A stretch of 64,000 bases of DNA from Enoplolaimus lenunculus (lineage: Eukaryota; Nematoda; Enoplea; Enoplida; Thoracostomopsidae). The stretch covers positions 119,432 to 183,431 of the forward strand of contig JASANG010003808.1 of the NCBI GenBank assembly GCA_030248215.1, given 5' to 3'. Shown piece by piece: positions 34,949 through 46,900 of the stretch. Both the position numbers and the translations under genes were made by a program. Positions within the stretch are counted from its first letter, which is position 1, and each line of letters opens with the position of its first letter. The notes beneath the pieces were generated by a model. It made no database searches. It was not told where the DNA came from and saw nothing but the letters and a program-made list of their open reading frames with translations.

Positions 34949-36636
34949 ATGATTAAAAGTTATTTACCATACTTCACGTATGGAACTGTAGTTGCTGGAT
35001 TTGGCCGCGGTAGCAAACAGCTGGGATGTCCAACAGGTAAGGACGCATTTTCAATACGTTTATAAAATCGAAGCAACTCGTAAAATGCTTTCAGAGTAAA
35101 AACACGTAATAAGCTTGAAAGCCTTAAACATTGTTTCCGTTCTTTACAGTGTTAAGCTGATAGCTGTTTTCAGGCAACTTGACCTCTTTCTTCTCTTAAG
35201 GTTACAAGATTAGCGGAAAACTTTACGACGACGTAACAAATGCGGAAAGTTTTAGTCTGACTGTTTCAGCCAATTTGCCGAACGATGTTGTACACAGATT
35301 ACCGCAAGCAATCGAATGTGGAGTTTATTTCGGCTGGGCAAATTTAGACAACGGACCAGTATACAAAATGGTTACCAGTGTTGGATACAATCCGCAGTTT
35401 AACAACCTCCATAGAACGATTGTGAGTATATTCGCTATCCTGGAAATTGAACTGATTTGTTGTTTAACGCTGTATAGCAGAATGCTTCCAGTAGGTTGTC
35501 TTTAATTGTTGCATCAAAGATACCACTGGTTGCGACGAAATTAATTTTAGAGAAATTTTGCCGAGAGCTTCAATTTAATCTCATAAGCAAACTTCACTAA
35601 TCATTTTTAAAAGGGCCAATTCATCTTCAACGTCAACTTGTAGACCGAATTTAAGTTTACGCTGGGTTCCGTCAAAGGTAACAGACCCAAGTGACTCGTG
35701 CTCAATCTCACTGATTGGGCGTCAGTTTAAATATTGTTTCTTTAATATAATGGTCTGTGATTGTTTTAGGAAACTCACATTCTACATGATTTTGGGCACG
35801 ACTTCTATGGTTCATTGCTGAAAATCGCCTTTGTCGGTTATCTCAGACCAATGTCTAAATTTAAGGATTTAGGCAAGTTTAAAAGCTTGGTGCTAAATTT
35901 TAACGTGAGTCCATTGTCTAAGAGTATCTATATTATAATAAAATTGAACCGGATACTGTAAAACCTGTGAAAGTGGATGCTTGTAGTTTGTAGTCTTGTA
36001 TATCACGTTTTCTTGAAGTTTGTGTTACTTCCTAATTTTGCGTAAAATGCGTATAATCATTGTATATGATTTTTTCAGCATTTTTAAAATGTGATTAGCA
36101 TACGCTTATTCATTTCAGATGAATTGATTGTTGCAATCGAAAAAGATAAGCGGGACGCCAGGCAGCTGCTCGAACAACCGGAGTTCGGTCGGTACCGTAG
36201 ACATCCATTTTTTACTTCAACCGGTCATCTCGAGACATACACCAATAATGAGCCGAACATTAGTGACTGTGCGGTTGACAAAGAGTCAAGTCCTGCTATA
36301 CATGCGGCCTCAAGTCGGTCAAATGATAAATTAGAGCTTCAAAACAGTGATAAACTAACGCGCACATCAACCGATAGCCATAGCGATAACGGCAACTCTG
36401 ATGTGTCTATAGGTGCTATGAAAAGTAGCAGTAGTGAAAGTTGTTCACAGCCTGAAAGAACCGATTATTCTGCAATTACTACAAACGATAACAATGCGAG
36501 TGAACCGTCTAGATCATTGAACAGTGATAAAACGGAATTGCACAGTGCATTTCGGCATTGCAGAACTGTATCGCATAGGTCGTTGAGTGAAGAATTGTCA
36601 CAGGTTACCACAACACTTGGAAAAAGTTTGTTATGA
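34949..36636 (+). CDS. RFK: Riboflavin kinase with Ser-rich C-terminal extension
   Basis: The enzyme phosphorylates riboflavin to FMN in the cytosol. Exons 34949-35036, 35270-35421, 35770-35872 and 36119-36636 join in phase to 286 residues. The family signatures are intact: GRGSKQLGCPTANLP with the Thr-Asn of the PTAN nucleotide/metal motif split across intron 1, CGVYFGWAN, YKMVTSVGYNPQF, and ETHILHDFGHDFYG with the catalytic Glu. The kinase region ends near PEFGRYRRHPFF, matching the roughly 155-residue animal enzyme. About 130 further residues are Ser/Asn/Asp-rich, ending LGKSLL and TGA. Intron 3 uses a GC donor: joining FKDL to DELIVAIEKDKRDAR at GATTTAG|GCAAGT gives the conserved alignment, whereas the nearby AAC|GTGAGT leaves the next exon out of frame. 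Confidence 0.93.
35873..35878 (+). promoter_or_regulatory. RFK: Non-canonical GC splice donor (GCAAGT), RFK intron 3
   Basis: GATTTAG|GCAAGT leaves phase 1, which the acceptor at 36118 requires to read GAT GAA TTG (DEL). A GT donor 32 bases downstream (TTTAAC|GTGAGT) leaves phase 0 and would frameshift into an immediate stop (ATG AAT TGA). This is the same six-base donor as in PIP5K intron 9. Confidence 0.75.
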
Positions 36637-36858
36637 TAGTACAATAATAGCGCAATTTGAAAAATATACGCTCTGTAGTGTTGTAACTTTTTGTACTGAA
36701 GGTTGCAACAAAAAACACAAACGCCGGTATTTTTAGAATTTTACTGCATGTATTCATATTTCATAAAATGATAATGCCAAAAATTCGAACTGCCAGAGTT
36801 TGGGTTGGGCCTAAAATCGCAAGCCCTTCTGTTATAATTTTATCAGACAAAGTAACAC

Positions 36859-37004
36859 GGCCCATGTATATAACAGGGCCGGCTGTAGTATAAGCACATT
36901 CCTAAGCCTAACCTAAGCTTAAACAAAAAAGGTAGTGTAAAGTTTAAGCTTACTGTATTACAGTCCTGCAGGAAATTGTGCTGGCCGTGTTCTATACATG
37001 GGTC
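36859..37004. mobile_element. TTAGGC-core TIR element (146 bp)
   Basis: It starts GGCCCATGTATATAACAGGG and ends CTATACATGGGTC. Flanks AGTAACAC and AATAACAC match 7 of 8. The core CCTAAGCCTAACCTAAGC is in the opposite orientation to neighbouring copies. Confidence 0.85.
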
Positions 37005-37390
37005 AATAACACGATTTGGAGAGCTGGACACGGTAACCAGGATACCTTCACTTTTCAATATAACGGAACCAAAATTTACGGATCTGTGGTTGATTTGCCC
37101 TTAAAATGTTCATCACAAAATGATTGTGTTGTCATATTGCGTTCGTTTATAAATTCTTAAATTTATAGATTATAAGCATTTCGTGCCGGTGTTTGAACAA
37201 ACGCAAGCTGAAACCCAAGATGTCGAAACTAAAGCATAGAATTTTATAACAGAAAATTTTTACTTTTATGCTACTATACGATTTTAAATCTTGTTAAAAT
37301 TTGTTGTTCTTTCCGTTACAGAATCCATACAGCAAAAGAACCAGACCGCCAGGACATTTTTTACTAGAACAATTTTTGTATAAATAAATA
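36986..37390 (+). other. Protein-like open pieces downstream of RFK
   Basis: Three short plus-strand stretches look more coding than intergenic sequence here. About 37006-37160 reads QDTFTFQYNGTKIYGSVVDL. About 37169-37230 follows TTTATAG and reads YKHFVPVFEQTQAETQDVE. 37322-37387 follows TTCCGTTACAG and reads PYSKRTRPPGHFLLEQFLYK, with its TAA fused to AATAAATAAA, like a compact nematode 3' end. Phases do not chain cleanly. They may be exons of an unrecognised gene or remnants. Confidence 0.25.
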
Positions 37391-37440
37391 AATATATATT
37401 ATATATATATTATATATATGTATATATATAATATATTAAT
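37385..37440. repeat. AT microsatellite
   Basis: A run of (AT)n with short interruptions follows AATAAATAAATA. Confidence 0.9.
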
Positions 37441-37649
37441 AAAGTCGCATTGGTTTGATTTTAAACCCAGAGCAGATTGTTTTGTAAATTAGCAAAACAG
37501 ACACGTCAATAGCAGCTGAGCGAGGAATAGGTTGAATAGAGCATAATTAAAACAGGCTTCCTTTTTGTGTCAAAACTTTTGCTACGACATGGTTTAAATC
37601 TTGAAAAGCATTTTATTTACCTTATATTCGTTTCCGGTAAAAATCAGTA

Positions 37650-38090
37650 CTGTAGTGACTTGAATAAGGGGGACTGTAGTAACCTGAATAAGAGGGGCCC
37701 CCATTTTGAGTCCCAATCAATAAGAGTCTGTATCCATAATAGTCGGTAAGCGGATAGATTCCATAAACCCTAATCAGAGTCCATAAATGTCAATTATCCG
37801 TAATTGTATAGTGCATAAAGGACCCCTGGACCAAATAATGTAGAGTTCGAAACTAAAGCATACTTAAGTTTTGAAATTACATTAAGTATACCCTTGCATT
37901 ATTGCTCAAACTATTGACACAAGACGAACGTTCAATTCAACGAATAGTTGCAATACCAAAGATATATCAGTAACGAAGGGTGGCGGAGGGCGGGTTGAAA
38001 ATCAATAACAGTCCATAACCGAATAACAGGGGGATACCCTCTGGAGAGGCCAAATAAATATCAGTCCCCCTCTTATTCGGGTCGCTACAG
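37650..38090. mobile_element. TIR element, CTGTAGTGACCCGAATAAG ends
   Basis: The left end CTGTAGTGACTTGAATAAGG and right end CTTATTCGGGTCGCTACAG are inverted repeats. It aligns over its length with 52808-53254 (shared CCCATTTTGAG, GTCCATAA, TTCAACGRATAATTGCARTACC). There is no coding capacity. Confidence 0.7.
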
Positions 38091-38216
38091 ATCCGTTGCC
38101 GTTATAGAAATATTACATCGCTTGTAGTATAAAATTTCTACTTAGCAATGTTGGCCCATTCAAGACTTGCTATCGGAACCGTTGGGAGGATTTCATTTCG
38201 GAAGGGCATAGATCTA

Positions 38217-39366
38217 CAGGTTGTTTCACAAGTAACCCACACTTTGTCAACCGATATCTTCTGGCGTAATATTTCGCAGTGGTTTCAGGTTATTATAAAT
38301 ATATACTGTTTATACCATGGATTCCCCACGACGATCTCTGCCTGAAAAAATCTGTGTTGTAAAACTACTATAAATACGGAAATTACGCCGAAGTCTCACG
38401 CCAGTGGAAAAATCATTTCGACTCAATACCTTCTACTCGCAGGGCGATGGCTCATATTATTTCCCGATTCGAGGACACTGGTAGTGTAGCGGAACGGCTG
38501 AGGCTGGGTCGTCCAAAGTCTGCCACAAGTGGGACCAGAAAGCTGCATTAAGCGCTGCGGTATCCAGGAGCCCCCAGAAGTCAACTCGAAGGGCTTCCCT
38601 ACAGCTGGGATTCCTCATACTTCCGTTTGGCGCCTTTACAAGGAGCTTAACTTGAAGCCCTTTCCGCCCCGTCTTATCCATGGACTCTCTGATGATGATT
38701 TCGATCGCAGAGTCTAGCTTTGTCAGACATTTAAGGGCATGGTGGAAAGCAGTGCGTTGGTCGTTGATCGCATTTTGTGAACCGATGAGGCGGTTTTCAA
38801 GCTCAATGGTCAAGGCATCGTTGGTCCATTCTTTTTTGACGGAAATGTCAATAAAACCAGTCCTTTGGAACTTTTATCTGTGAATGTCTACCTGCAAATC
38901 GCAACCGAGGATCTTGTTTTCATGCATGACGGAGCCCCAGCTCACTACGCTACCGAAGTCCGCGCTTGGCTGGACGAAAGGTTCCCGAATCGATGGATCG
39001 GCCGCAGAGGTAGTGACCAGCTAGGTCACCAGACTTAACTCCGCCTGACTTCTTTCTTTGGGGTGTTGTGAAAGAAGATGTTTATGGAAGTAGGGCGAAG
39101 GACCCTCAAGAATTGATGGACAGAATAAAATCAATGTTTTCTAAAATTGCAGTGGACTTATGCGCCAAAGTTTGCCGATCTGTACCATCCCGACTGGAGA
39201 AATGCATTCAGCTTGGCGGTGCACAGACGGAGCTGTTCTGAGATCCCTCGTCGTAATGTAAGTAAACTTTTAATACTTGTCTATACTTATACAAAAAAGA
39301 GCTACCTGTGCCCACTCAACCGATAGTTGGCATCAAACAGTGGGTAGTTACTTCTGAAACACCCTG
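38217..39366 (+). mobile_element. Mariner-superfamily transposon, degenerate
   Basis: The left end CAGGTTGTTTCACAAGTAAC and inverted right end CAGGGTGTTTCAGAAGTAAC are flanked by TA on both sides (38215-38216, 39367-39368), the Tc1/mariner target duplication. The 1150-bp element carries a single broken transposase frame. Confidence 0.9.
38317..39241 (+). pseudogene. Broken IS630/Tc1/mariner-type DDE transposase
   Basis: Translation starts MDSPRRSLPEKICVVKLL then hits a stop. After a frame change it continues NYAEVSRQWKNHF and IISRFEDTGSVAERLRLGRP, the paired HTH and linker. Later come TDEAVFKLNG (first catalytic Asp), FMHDGAPAHYATEVRAWLDE (second Asp) and PDLTPPDFFLWGVVKEDVYG (third catalytic Asp region), ending IQLGGAQTELF and TGA. 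At least three in-frame stops and two or more frameshifts are visible, so it is inactive. It resembles the mariner-like group common in arthropods with FPNRWIGRRG. Confidence 0.88.
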
Positions 39367-39414
39367 TATGAAATGAATTTTTTACGCGAGCAAGTAAATC
39401 GAGGGATAAAATTT

Positions 39415-39766
39415 GTGTTGTATACCGGAGCCGGAGCCGGAGGTCAACGAAACTTGCCGGAGCCGGAGCCAGAGGTGAGTCGAAATTAAGTAGTAAAAAT
39501 GATGGTTAATTAGTTAATTTTTGCCAATATCTGCAAAATGTTGTCAAGTTGTTTGGTTTCACGCTAATTTTCTGCCAAATTTCGGCATTTCTTTCATGAA
39601 AATTGTGACTAAAGTCAATCGAAACGCGCTAAACAGATAAATTTAGGAAAATTATGCAAAATTTTACTACCGAAATTGCCGAAATCTCCAGCAAAAATTC
39701 TACCGGAGCCGGAGCCGGAGGCTGACTTTCTGCCGAAGTCGGAGGCAGACCTCCGGTTGTACCCTG
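39415..39766. repeat. CCGGAGCCGGAG element
   Basis: It runs from TATACCGGAGCCGGAGCCGG to GACCTCCGGTTGTACCCTG. It is a variant of the CCGGAA family with GAGCCG units, adjacent to the mariner. Confidence 0.5.
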
Positions 39767-40492
39767 TCTTGTAGAGCCCCTACATGCCGTTGCAAGCGAA
39801 AATATATTGATCCATGTTTAAAACTGTATGATGTCACCTATTTGACAAGTTTATATTTGCAAAAATTGTCAAAGTTAAGTATAAACAAGCCAGTTACATT
39901 CACCTACCCTTTGGCTGCGCTTGCTCTGTGAGTCGTCTTCTGACTGCGTTCCAATGATTGTCGCAAGAAGCCAGTCCGCTTAAGCTCTTTGTTTACCACA
40001 ACTGTAATATATTAAACACCACAAAAAACTGCAGCCAAAATTATTAACAAAGTAAATTTTAGCCAAACTTTTAATATCTTAATTATTGCTTGCTACAAAA
40101 TGTTACACTTTCTGGCTCTGTTTACTCTTTTACAACACTGCTAGTTTGCATAATCATTCGAGCCTGCTAATATCACTGCCTTTTTGAAGCACCGTTATGG
40201 TTTGCCAATGGTATTTCTTTTAACAACAAATATTTAGTCGTTTTTTCTGAACCGTCCGTTTCCAGTCCAAATATCTCGGTGCGTTTAATACAGAGGTGGT
40301 GAACTGAGCTTACAATTTTTTACTTTATCCAAAATTAATGTTACAAATTGCAAATATAATTTGCGTATACACTTTTTGTATTCATGGTGTAGTTTCAAAG
40401 GTATAGTTTTGGTTTGGGCTTTAAATTACGATCCTGCATCTAGGAGTACAATGCAATCTTATGTACATTTATTTTGCGTAAACTACGAAAAC

Positions 40493-40683
40493 GGTCCATG
40501 TAAAGATCAGTAGCGGGACGTTTTTCCGCGGGACTGCAATAAAGTAAAGGATAAGCTTTAAACAATTTTTTTGCTTAAGCTGTAGGCTTAGACTTACGTA
40601 CAAGCTCATTCTTACGCTTTTAGACATGGGCCATAGGCTTAGGCTTAGAAATATGCTTAACGGACCTGCTTTATATGTTGGGT
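40493..40683. mobile_element. TTAGGC-core TIR element (191 bp)
   Basis: It starts GGTCCATGTAAAGATCAG and ends TTTATATGTTGGGT. Exact duplications ACGAAAAC flank it (40485-40492, 40684-40691). The core has GGCTTAGGCTTAG. Confidence 0.88.
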
Positions 40684-40865
40684 ACGAAAACTGTTACAAA
40701 TACATTGTAGGCATTTGTTTGTTAAAATCAAACATTTACAGTTTGCAAATTAGAGACATCTAGATATTTGACAAAGATATATAGATCTTAACGCAATTCG
40801 CAACGTTACTAAAGGTCAAATCTATGCTCAAGAGTTGTCACAGAGCTTCTAAGCACGCAAGTTAC

Positions 40866-41055
40866 GGCCACTGTGACTTTAAGGGGCATAACAGTAGATT
40901 AAGCGTACTCCTAAGCCTAAGCTTAGGCCTAAGCGTTGCAAAAATGTGTTCCTAAGCCTAAGCCTAAGCCTAAGCAAAAAATGTAAACTAGAATCTAAAC
41001 CCACTCTTTTATAGACTTACCAGAAACTTGGACAACCTTTAAAGTAACATGGACC
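40866..41055. mobile_element. TTAGGC-core TIR element (190 bp)
   Basis: It starts GGCCACTGTGACTTTAAGGG and ends TTTAAAGTAACATGGACC. Flanks CAAGTTAC and CAAGTTAT match 7 of 8. The core includes four perfect CCTAAG units (40951-40975), inverse to the 30.8 kb copy. Confidence 0.88.
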
Positions 41056-41375
41056 CAAGTTATTATGAAAAATACATAAAGCGTCGGTTGAGAATTATTA
41101 GTACCAGATACTACACCGCAGACCGCACCGTCAACATATTTTGCTGTATCAGCTAATAAATTTATTGGGAAAAAAGTTAAATGCGTTTAGTAAATTGGCA
41201 ATTTTACGCAAAATTTCACTGCAGTTACAACCCGTTTCATGTCCGGAAATACGAAATATAAAGCTTGAATAAAAGCTTTGAATCACGCTAGCTTTCGCGT
41301 ACCTGTTTTGCTTTATACATGACCTTTATAATTATACACTATACCCGTGTAACAGTTGCAATATAGGGGTCATTT

Positions 41376-43987
41376 TTAGTCAGTTTTCTGTTCAATTGTA
41401 GCACTGTCCTTATTGTCAATCTGTTGTTCAGCTTCAGAGAATTGGACAGTTTTCATTGAAACCTTATTCGCCACAGCGTTCTCAACTGACTCAACATTAT
41501 CGTTTTCGTTTGATGTTTGTTGTGGAACAATAACTCCCCACGATTGTTCCTCAGCAGAACCCCAAATGTTGAAAAATATTACCGGTAACAGCGCAAGGGT
41601 GCCTGCGATTTGTAGAACTGTGGCCCATTCTTTTCTAGACCCTGTTGAAACAATCGCGTTGACAACAATCGGATTTAAAAGTGCTCCAGTTGCAACTGCA
41701 AAAAATGCCAGTCCAGAAATTGTACCCGAATACGAAGGTGCGATTGAGAGCAGCGCGGTCATACAACCCGGACCGTGGAACCCTGCAAACCCAATTGCTG
41801 TAATCATTAGCACTAAAATCGCAATTCGAAACCCGCAGTTGTTCAAAAATGAAATTGTAAGTAAACTCACGCCTAACCCGACGCTCGCAATGGTGTTGAA
41901 AATTTTTGAAATTAATGTTGGCGAAATTTTAGGCTTTAAATTCCGAGCCGGCGAAGGACCCCAACCTAACCCTGGTTCTACAGCGCTCATACTGCGCTCG
42001 TTGGTTTCTTTGAGCACCGTAGTCGCTCTTCCAAGTATAACACTGGCTAATTTTGCTGACCCGAGTTTTGCGAGCAAGAAAAACGCTGCAGGAAGCGAAG
42101 CCAATGCACCGATGTCTTCTGTACCAAAATGTAGGACATCCCTCATGTACGACGGTAAGAAAACAAACACAATCACCAACGGAAGCTCGTGACATAATAC
42201 TGCCCCAACTGCGGCATAAAATGGCGCTGAAGTAATCAACGATTTCCAAGGTACCTTACCGCGGTCGGATTTAGAACCTAAAACAGATCCGCCTGTCCCG
42301 GCTGAAATTTCAAATTTTTCCCTATCACTTGTCCAACGATCTTTTTGCGGATTTTGATTAGCAAAAACGAACCAAAATGGAACCCATAACACGGTAAGGG
42401 ATGCGGCAAAATAGAACACCATTGGCCAACCGTTTAGTATATCTCGACGGGACGAAAAGTATCCGGCCAACGGGTATACGCAAACAACTGCGAGCTGCCG
42501 ACCCCCCGTCATAACGCTGAGTGCCATATTTCGTTCAGCAATCGGAAACCATATAGGTATTAATCGAGCGGTTGATGGTTGTATAACGGCGTCTGCGAGT
42601 CCGGTTAAAATTCGAAAAAACATCACCAATTGATATCCGCCGACAGACGCAGAAACCGGAACCAGGGCAGTGCTGATTCCGGCAACAATAATTGCGACCC
42701 CCATCAAAATTTTGACATTGTACCGATCTGACAGCAACCCGGCGCCAGGAGTCATTAGTCGACCCCAACTAAGCGACGAAATGATCAATCCTTGTACCAT
42801 TGGGCTCCAATCGTAGTCACCGTCGTTTCTAAAATTATGATATTGTTTGATCTGATTGGATAATGAGAGAAGAGAATGAGTTGAGACAGCCGCAGCTATG
42901 CACTATGCTGAAGTGATATTTGCATAAAATATTGCGTAAGAGCGGCGTTTTATGTGGTTTACCCAATGTATAAATAATCAATTTTTGACTTGCGGCATAT
43001 TTTGCCGTCGCACAACTGCAATCGCATTACGCTTGTTGTAACGATGTACCAGTTTTATTTTTAAATGCCAATACATTTGCAAGTCCTATTTAGTGTCCGT
43101 TTAGAAACCGTGAAACATATGATTACGAATGACCTGGACTGCCCAGAAGTAAACAGCCATTCAGACAACCCGCACAAAGCTTATCCAGAAAAGATAACGG
43201 CCATACCATGAACAATAAAGATTCAGACCAAGTGATTTCTGTTCAAAAGAAACAATATATATAAAAGAGGGGATGTTCGGTCCAACATGCATGCGGTAAA
43301 TTAAAAATAGACAACAGAACGTTGCGGCCCGGCCAATAGATCTCTGTTCCCTCTGAAATTGTTATTTTCAGAACGGTGGCATCGAGAGGGTGGGGCGTTC
43401 AGTCAACCTTGGATTCTCCATCGATATATCCTGAGTCCGCCTCTTGCCAAGATTGACCGGGTCCCGCAGAAACTAAATATGTTCAAAGTTTACAACTCCT
43501 ATGCTTTTGTCAGAAATTGAGATGTCAAACTCACTCACTCATCGATATCGCTTAAATGCTTGAACTTGCGTGAAACACTCGGTAGCAGATCGTCCGGCTG
43601 GGAAAAATTGGGCACTTTCGCCCATTCGTGGGAAGTTCTCACGGTCATATTTGTTCGCACCATTGATAGAATTGTCATCCCAATTGACATGTTCATAAAC
43701 TGCATAATGAACAGAGCGGAACAAAGCAAAACGCTCATACGAAATCGGCTGGATTTAATGTAACGTAACATTGACCGGACGGTTCTTGCTCCAGGAGGCG
43801 GTGAACAAAACGTTGCGAACAACTCGGAACTTTTCGAGGCAATTTTATTACTCTGCGTCACATTTTGGTTTCCATTTGTTGTCGGTTTTTGAAACTTATT
43901 CAGATCAGTAGATGCATCATTTTCAGTTTGCATTTCTCCCACCGGTTTGTTGGATTCTTTTAAAATATCGGGTAGTTTTTCGGACAT
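41376..43987 (-). CDS. SLC17-like major facilitator superfamily transporter
   Basis: This is a multi-pass membrane transporter of the anion:cation symporter (SLC17) type; the substrate (phosphate, sialate, glutamate or urate-like anion) cannot be told from sequence. Exon 1 is 43987-43539 and exon 2 is 42828-41376. They join GAT GA|A AAC to give 633 residues. Exon 1 has a long polar N-terminus, then TM1 (MSVLLCSALFIMQFMNMSIG) with the family's MSVAI-like turn and a glycosylatable loop. Exon 2 begins DYDWSPMVQGLIISSLSWGR, the SLC17 TM2 signature, followed by the MFS loop motif GAGLLSDRYNVK. About 12 hydrophobic segments can be counted. A roughly 90-residue loop and a roughly 60-residue acidic/polar C-tail are cytosolic by family topology. 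AATAAA on the minus strand lies about 210 bases past the stop. Confidence 0.88.
42829..43538 (-). other. Intron of the SLC17-like gene
   Basis: Donor GATGA|GTGAGT and acceptor ATTTTAG. A GC-richer patch at about 43370-43520 has open frames on both strands, but none fits between the transporter exons. Confidence 0.6.
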
Positions 43988-46900
43988 TTTTTAAAAATTT
44001 TAATGTTCAATTTAAACTGTTCAGTGCATTTCAATGTATATATATATTGGCGACAAAAATTTATATTTAGTAAATATAAGGTTGGTGCTCTTGTACACTT
44101 TTCTCACTCGGTTATTCTTTGGCTGAGGTTTCGCAAAAGGCTAACCTAAGCCTATAAGCATAAACCTTTGCCATCATTCACCTAATCTTGTTCGGCAGAG
44201 GGGGGCATACACGGGAGCTGAGCGCTCGTCTAAAAAATTTTAGGACTTAAAATAGTTTAGCTTGATTGTTAGTTATGTGAGACCCTCTCTCATGACACTC
44301 GTGAAATCTTTTTGTACCCTAAAGCATATAGAACTGGGCACAGGTTTTAAAACTTTGCAAGTATAACTTAGCAAACTATAAAGTGTAATTTATACAACGT
44401 TTGTAATCTGTTGTTCATCGAAATTTTTACACGTATACACAACAATTTAAACAATTTAAAACTCAAATAATAGTTCTAAAATGAAAAATTTAGGGCATAC
44501 TCGACACATAGAACTCGTATTAACTCCAGAACTTAGCTTCGTAAACATGTTCAAAACGGTTCTCAAGTCGGCTAGTAATAGGAAGTGATAGCACACTCAG
44601 TTTTTTGTTTCAATAAACTGTAAAAAGATTTATGAAACTTTTTTATCACAATAAACTCAAAAAATGCGCAAAAATTCACGTCTTGTGGTGATTTAGTACT
44701 ATGTATACGTGTTGCAATTGGTAAACACTGTGCGATATATATTATTTAACGTATATACACTGCGCTGAGTTGCCTATAGGCAACTCAATGTGAGAAGGGG
44801 TTAAATATATTCCGGTGACGGACCTTTCAGAAACGTCTGTAAGAACAAAACTACCACGTCGCTGAATATTAAAACAACATTTGCGCTGTTAAAATATTTT
44901 ACTCAAAAATCCAGCCATTCATTGCCTGAACATATTTCACGTAATTATTTCACGACTATGCACAAAATGAAACGAATAGCAGCATATTGCGTAATAATAC
45001 TGACAGACAACAACTAGAACAAAGTTACATTGCTATTGTTTACACCGGCGAATTTTTGTGGGATTTGCACAATTTTCAGGTATACCTTTTTTATTCAATT
45101 TACCCTTGTTTCTCACAGTCGGATAGTTTGAATTTTAAATCCGAGTTGCGAAAAAATACAAAAAGTTTTTTACGCGTTTATTACAAAATTTACTAAAAAA
45201 TTCAATTGATAATTTTGCATTTTATGACAGGTTTTAGCATCTGTATTCAATATACCTATAGTCATTGCGGTAGCGTTTGCACTTAGATATTAATCTTAAT
45301 CTATATATTAAAGGTGGAACGCCCCACATACGTATTTCGGGCAACTTTCCAGTGTTAATATTGCAACTATATAACGGCCTTGGAACACAGTAAATTTTGA
45401 TACTATACACATATACAGATAATAAGAAGAACTCTTTGTGTAAGATTAACTTCTTTGGGGTTGTAGGATATTATTCATATTAATCTATTAAACCGCAGTT
45501 TAGCAGACATTGTGGCGTTTTCAAATAGCAATTGAAACCGGAAGGCATTTAGTGCAAAGAATTGTTCTTTGGTAAAGCGACAGGACAGTTGCTTTATACA
45601 CGATTTTGCGTATTGACAATTCCGGTGTGTAACGGGTCTGCGAAAGGTAGCTAACCCTGTTACATTATAAAAGTTGCACATATGTGCAACTACGGATTAT
45701 AGTTATATTAATACCGCACCCTTGAAAGTTATTTTAATGGCCAAATCAAATTGAAACGTTTTATTTTACTCAATAGACACGCGACGTTAAAAAACAGTCT
45801 TAAAACAGTAAATCAAACAAGCAATTCGTGTGCTAAAAACCGGACTCATTTGACAAAAGTACACATTTGTATAACAAATATTGCAAATTATATTATTTGA
45901 GTACAAAATTTTGTTCTCTCTATCCTCAGCGCATCTGTGGCGTACCCAGAAATTCAGATTTTAAGGCTGGGACGGCTGAATCGAAAAAAACAACGTTTAA
46001 AACAGTGGCTCCGTCAGATAGTATTGGAACATTGTTGTTGGTTGTTCAATAAAGCAGTGCCGTTACGTGAAAAAAACTTTGAATTAAATATCACCGCCAA
46101 CTCTATATAGCCCGTTGCTAGGTACGCCTTTTACTTAATATGCTTTTTTGATGTTTTTTCACCCTGTGTGATGGGAGGAGACGGTGCGAAATAGCAATGA
46201 CTTCTATGATGCCACTTCGTTTATGTACTGCAAATACAATTTAAAATTGCGTAACAAATTTTGAAACTTGAGCAACCCAAATTTACCTCGCGTTTTTAAA
46301 TTTCCTATAATGCATGGTAGGACAAAAATGCAACGTGTGCTGGTAGATAGTTTTTACACAAAATTTATCCAGTACCTAAACTTAGTTGTACACCAGTGTC
46401 TACGAGCATCATCCGCTTCTATACGCGAATACCTACTTGAACGAATGATTCTACAAAATATTTGTTAAGATTGCAAGCTTAAACTGATGAAGTCGTCACA
46501 AAAATTAAATTTTAAAATAGTCACTTTTTTGTAATATTGAAGCATTGAAATTTTAAGGAAATGCGTGTAAAATGCTATTCATACTGAACAAACTCTGTTT
46601 TATAACAAGCGTCACAGATGAAACCGGAACTTATGACGTTGTTCGTCAATAAATATAGCTCAGTGAAACAAATTGTGTATTTGTACGAATAAGCCTAGAT
46701 GCGGTTCACAGTAAAGAGCTCGCTATGAAAACGACTCTCATTATTGGATCAAAATCTCAAGGTTTTGGATGCGTTTTGTGGTACCGTGAAACTTTGTAAG
46801 TTTTGTATTCAAAAGTTCGCTTCGGAGGCATGAAAAACGACAAAAAATGTTTGCTCTCAGTAAAAAATCTGAGTAGATATAAAATGGCGGTTTTAGCACC

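Noticed and set aside
35873..35904. GT donor at 35905 for RFK intron 3
   Set aside because: It leaves phase 0 and reads into a stop in the next exon; the GC donor at 35873 restores the conserved alignment.
40951..40975. Ancient telomere fusion site
   Set aside because: The TTAGGC run lies inside an element with terminal inverted repeats and an 8-bp target duplication.
41413..42249. Antisense and shifted frames of 106-259 residues over the transporter
   Set aside because: They are shadows of the well-supported SLC17-like exon.
43371..43520. Extra exon inside the SLC17-like intron
   Set aside because: No phase-compatible reading joins both transporter exons, while direct joining of the two exons gives a normal TM1-TM2 loop.
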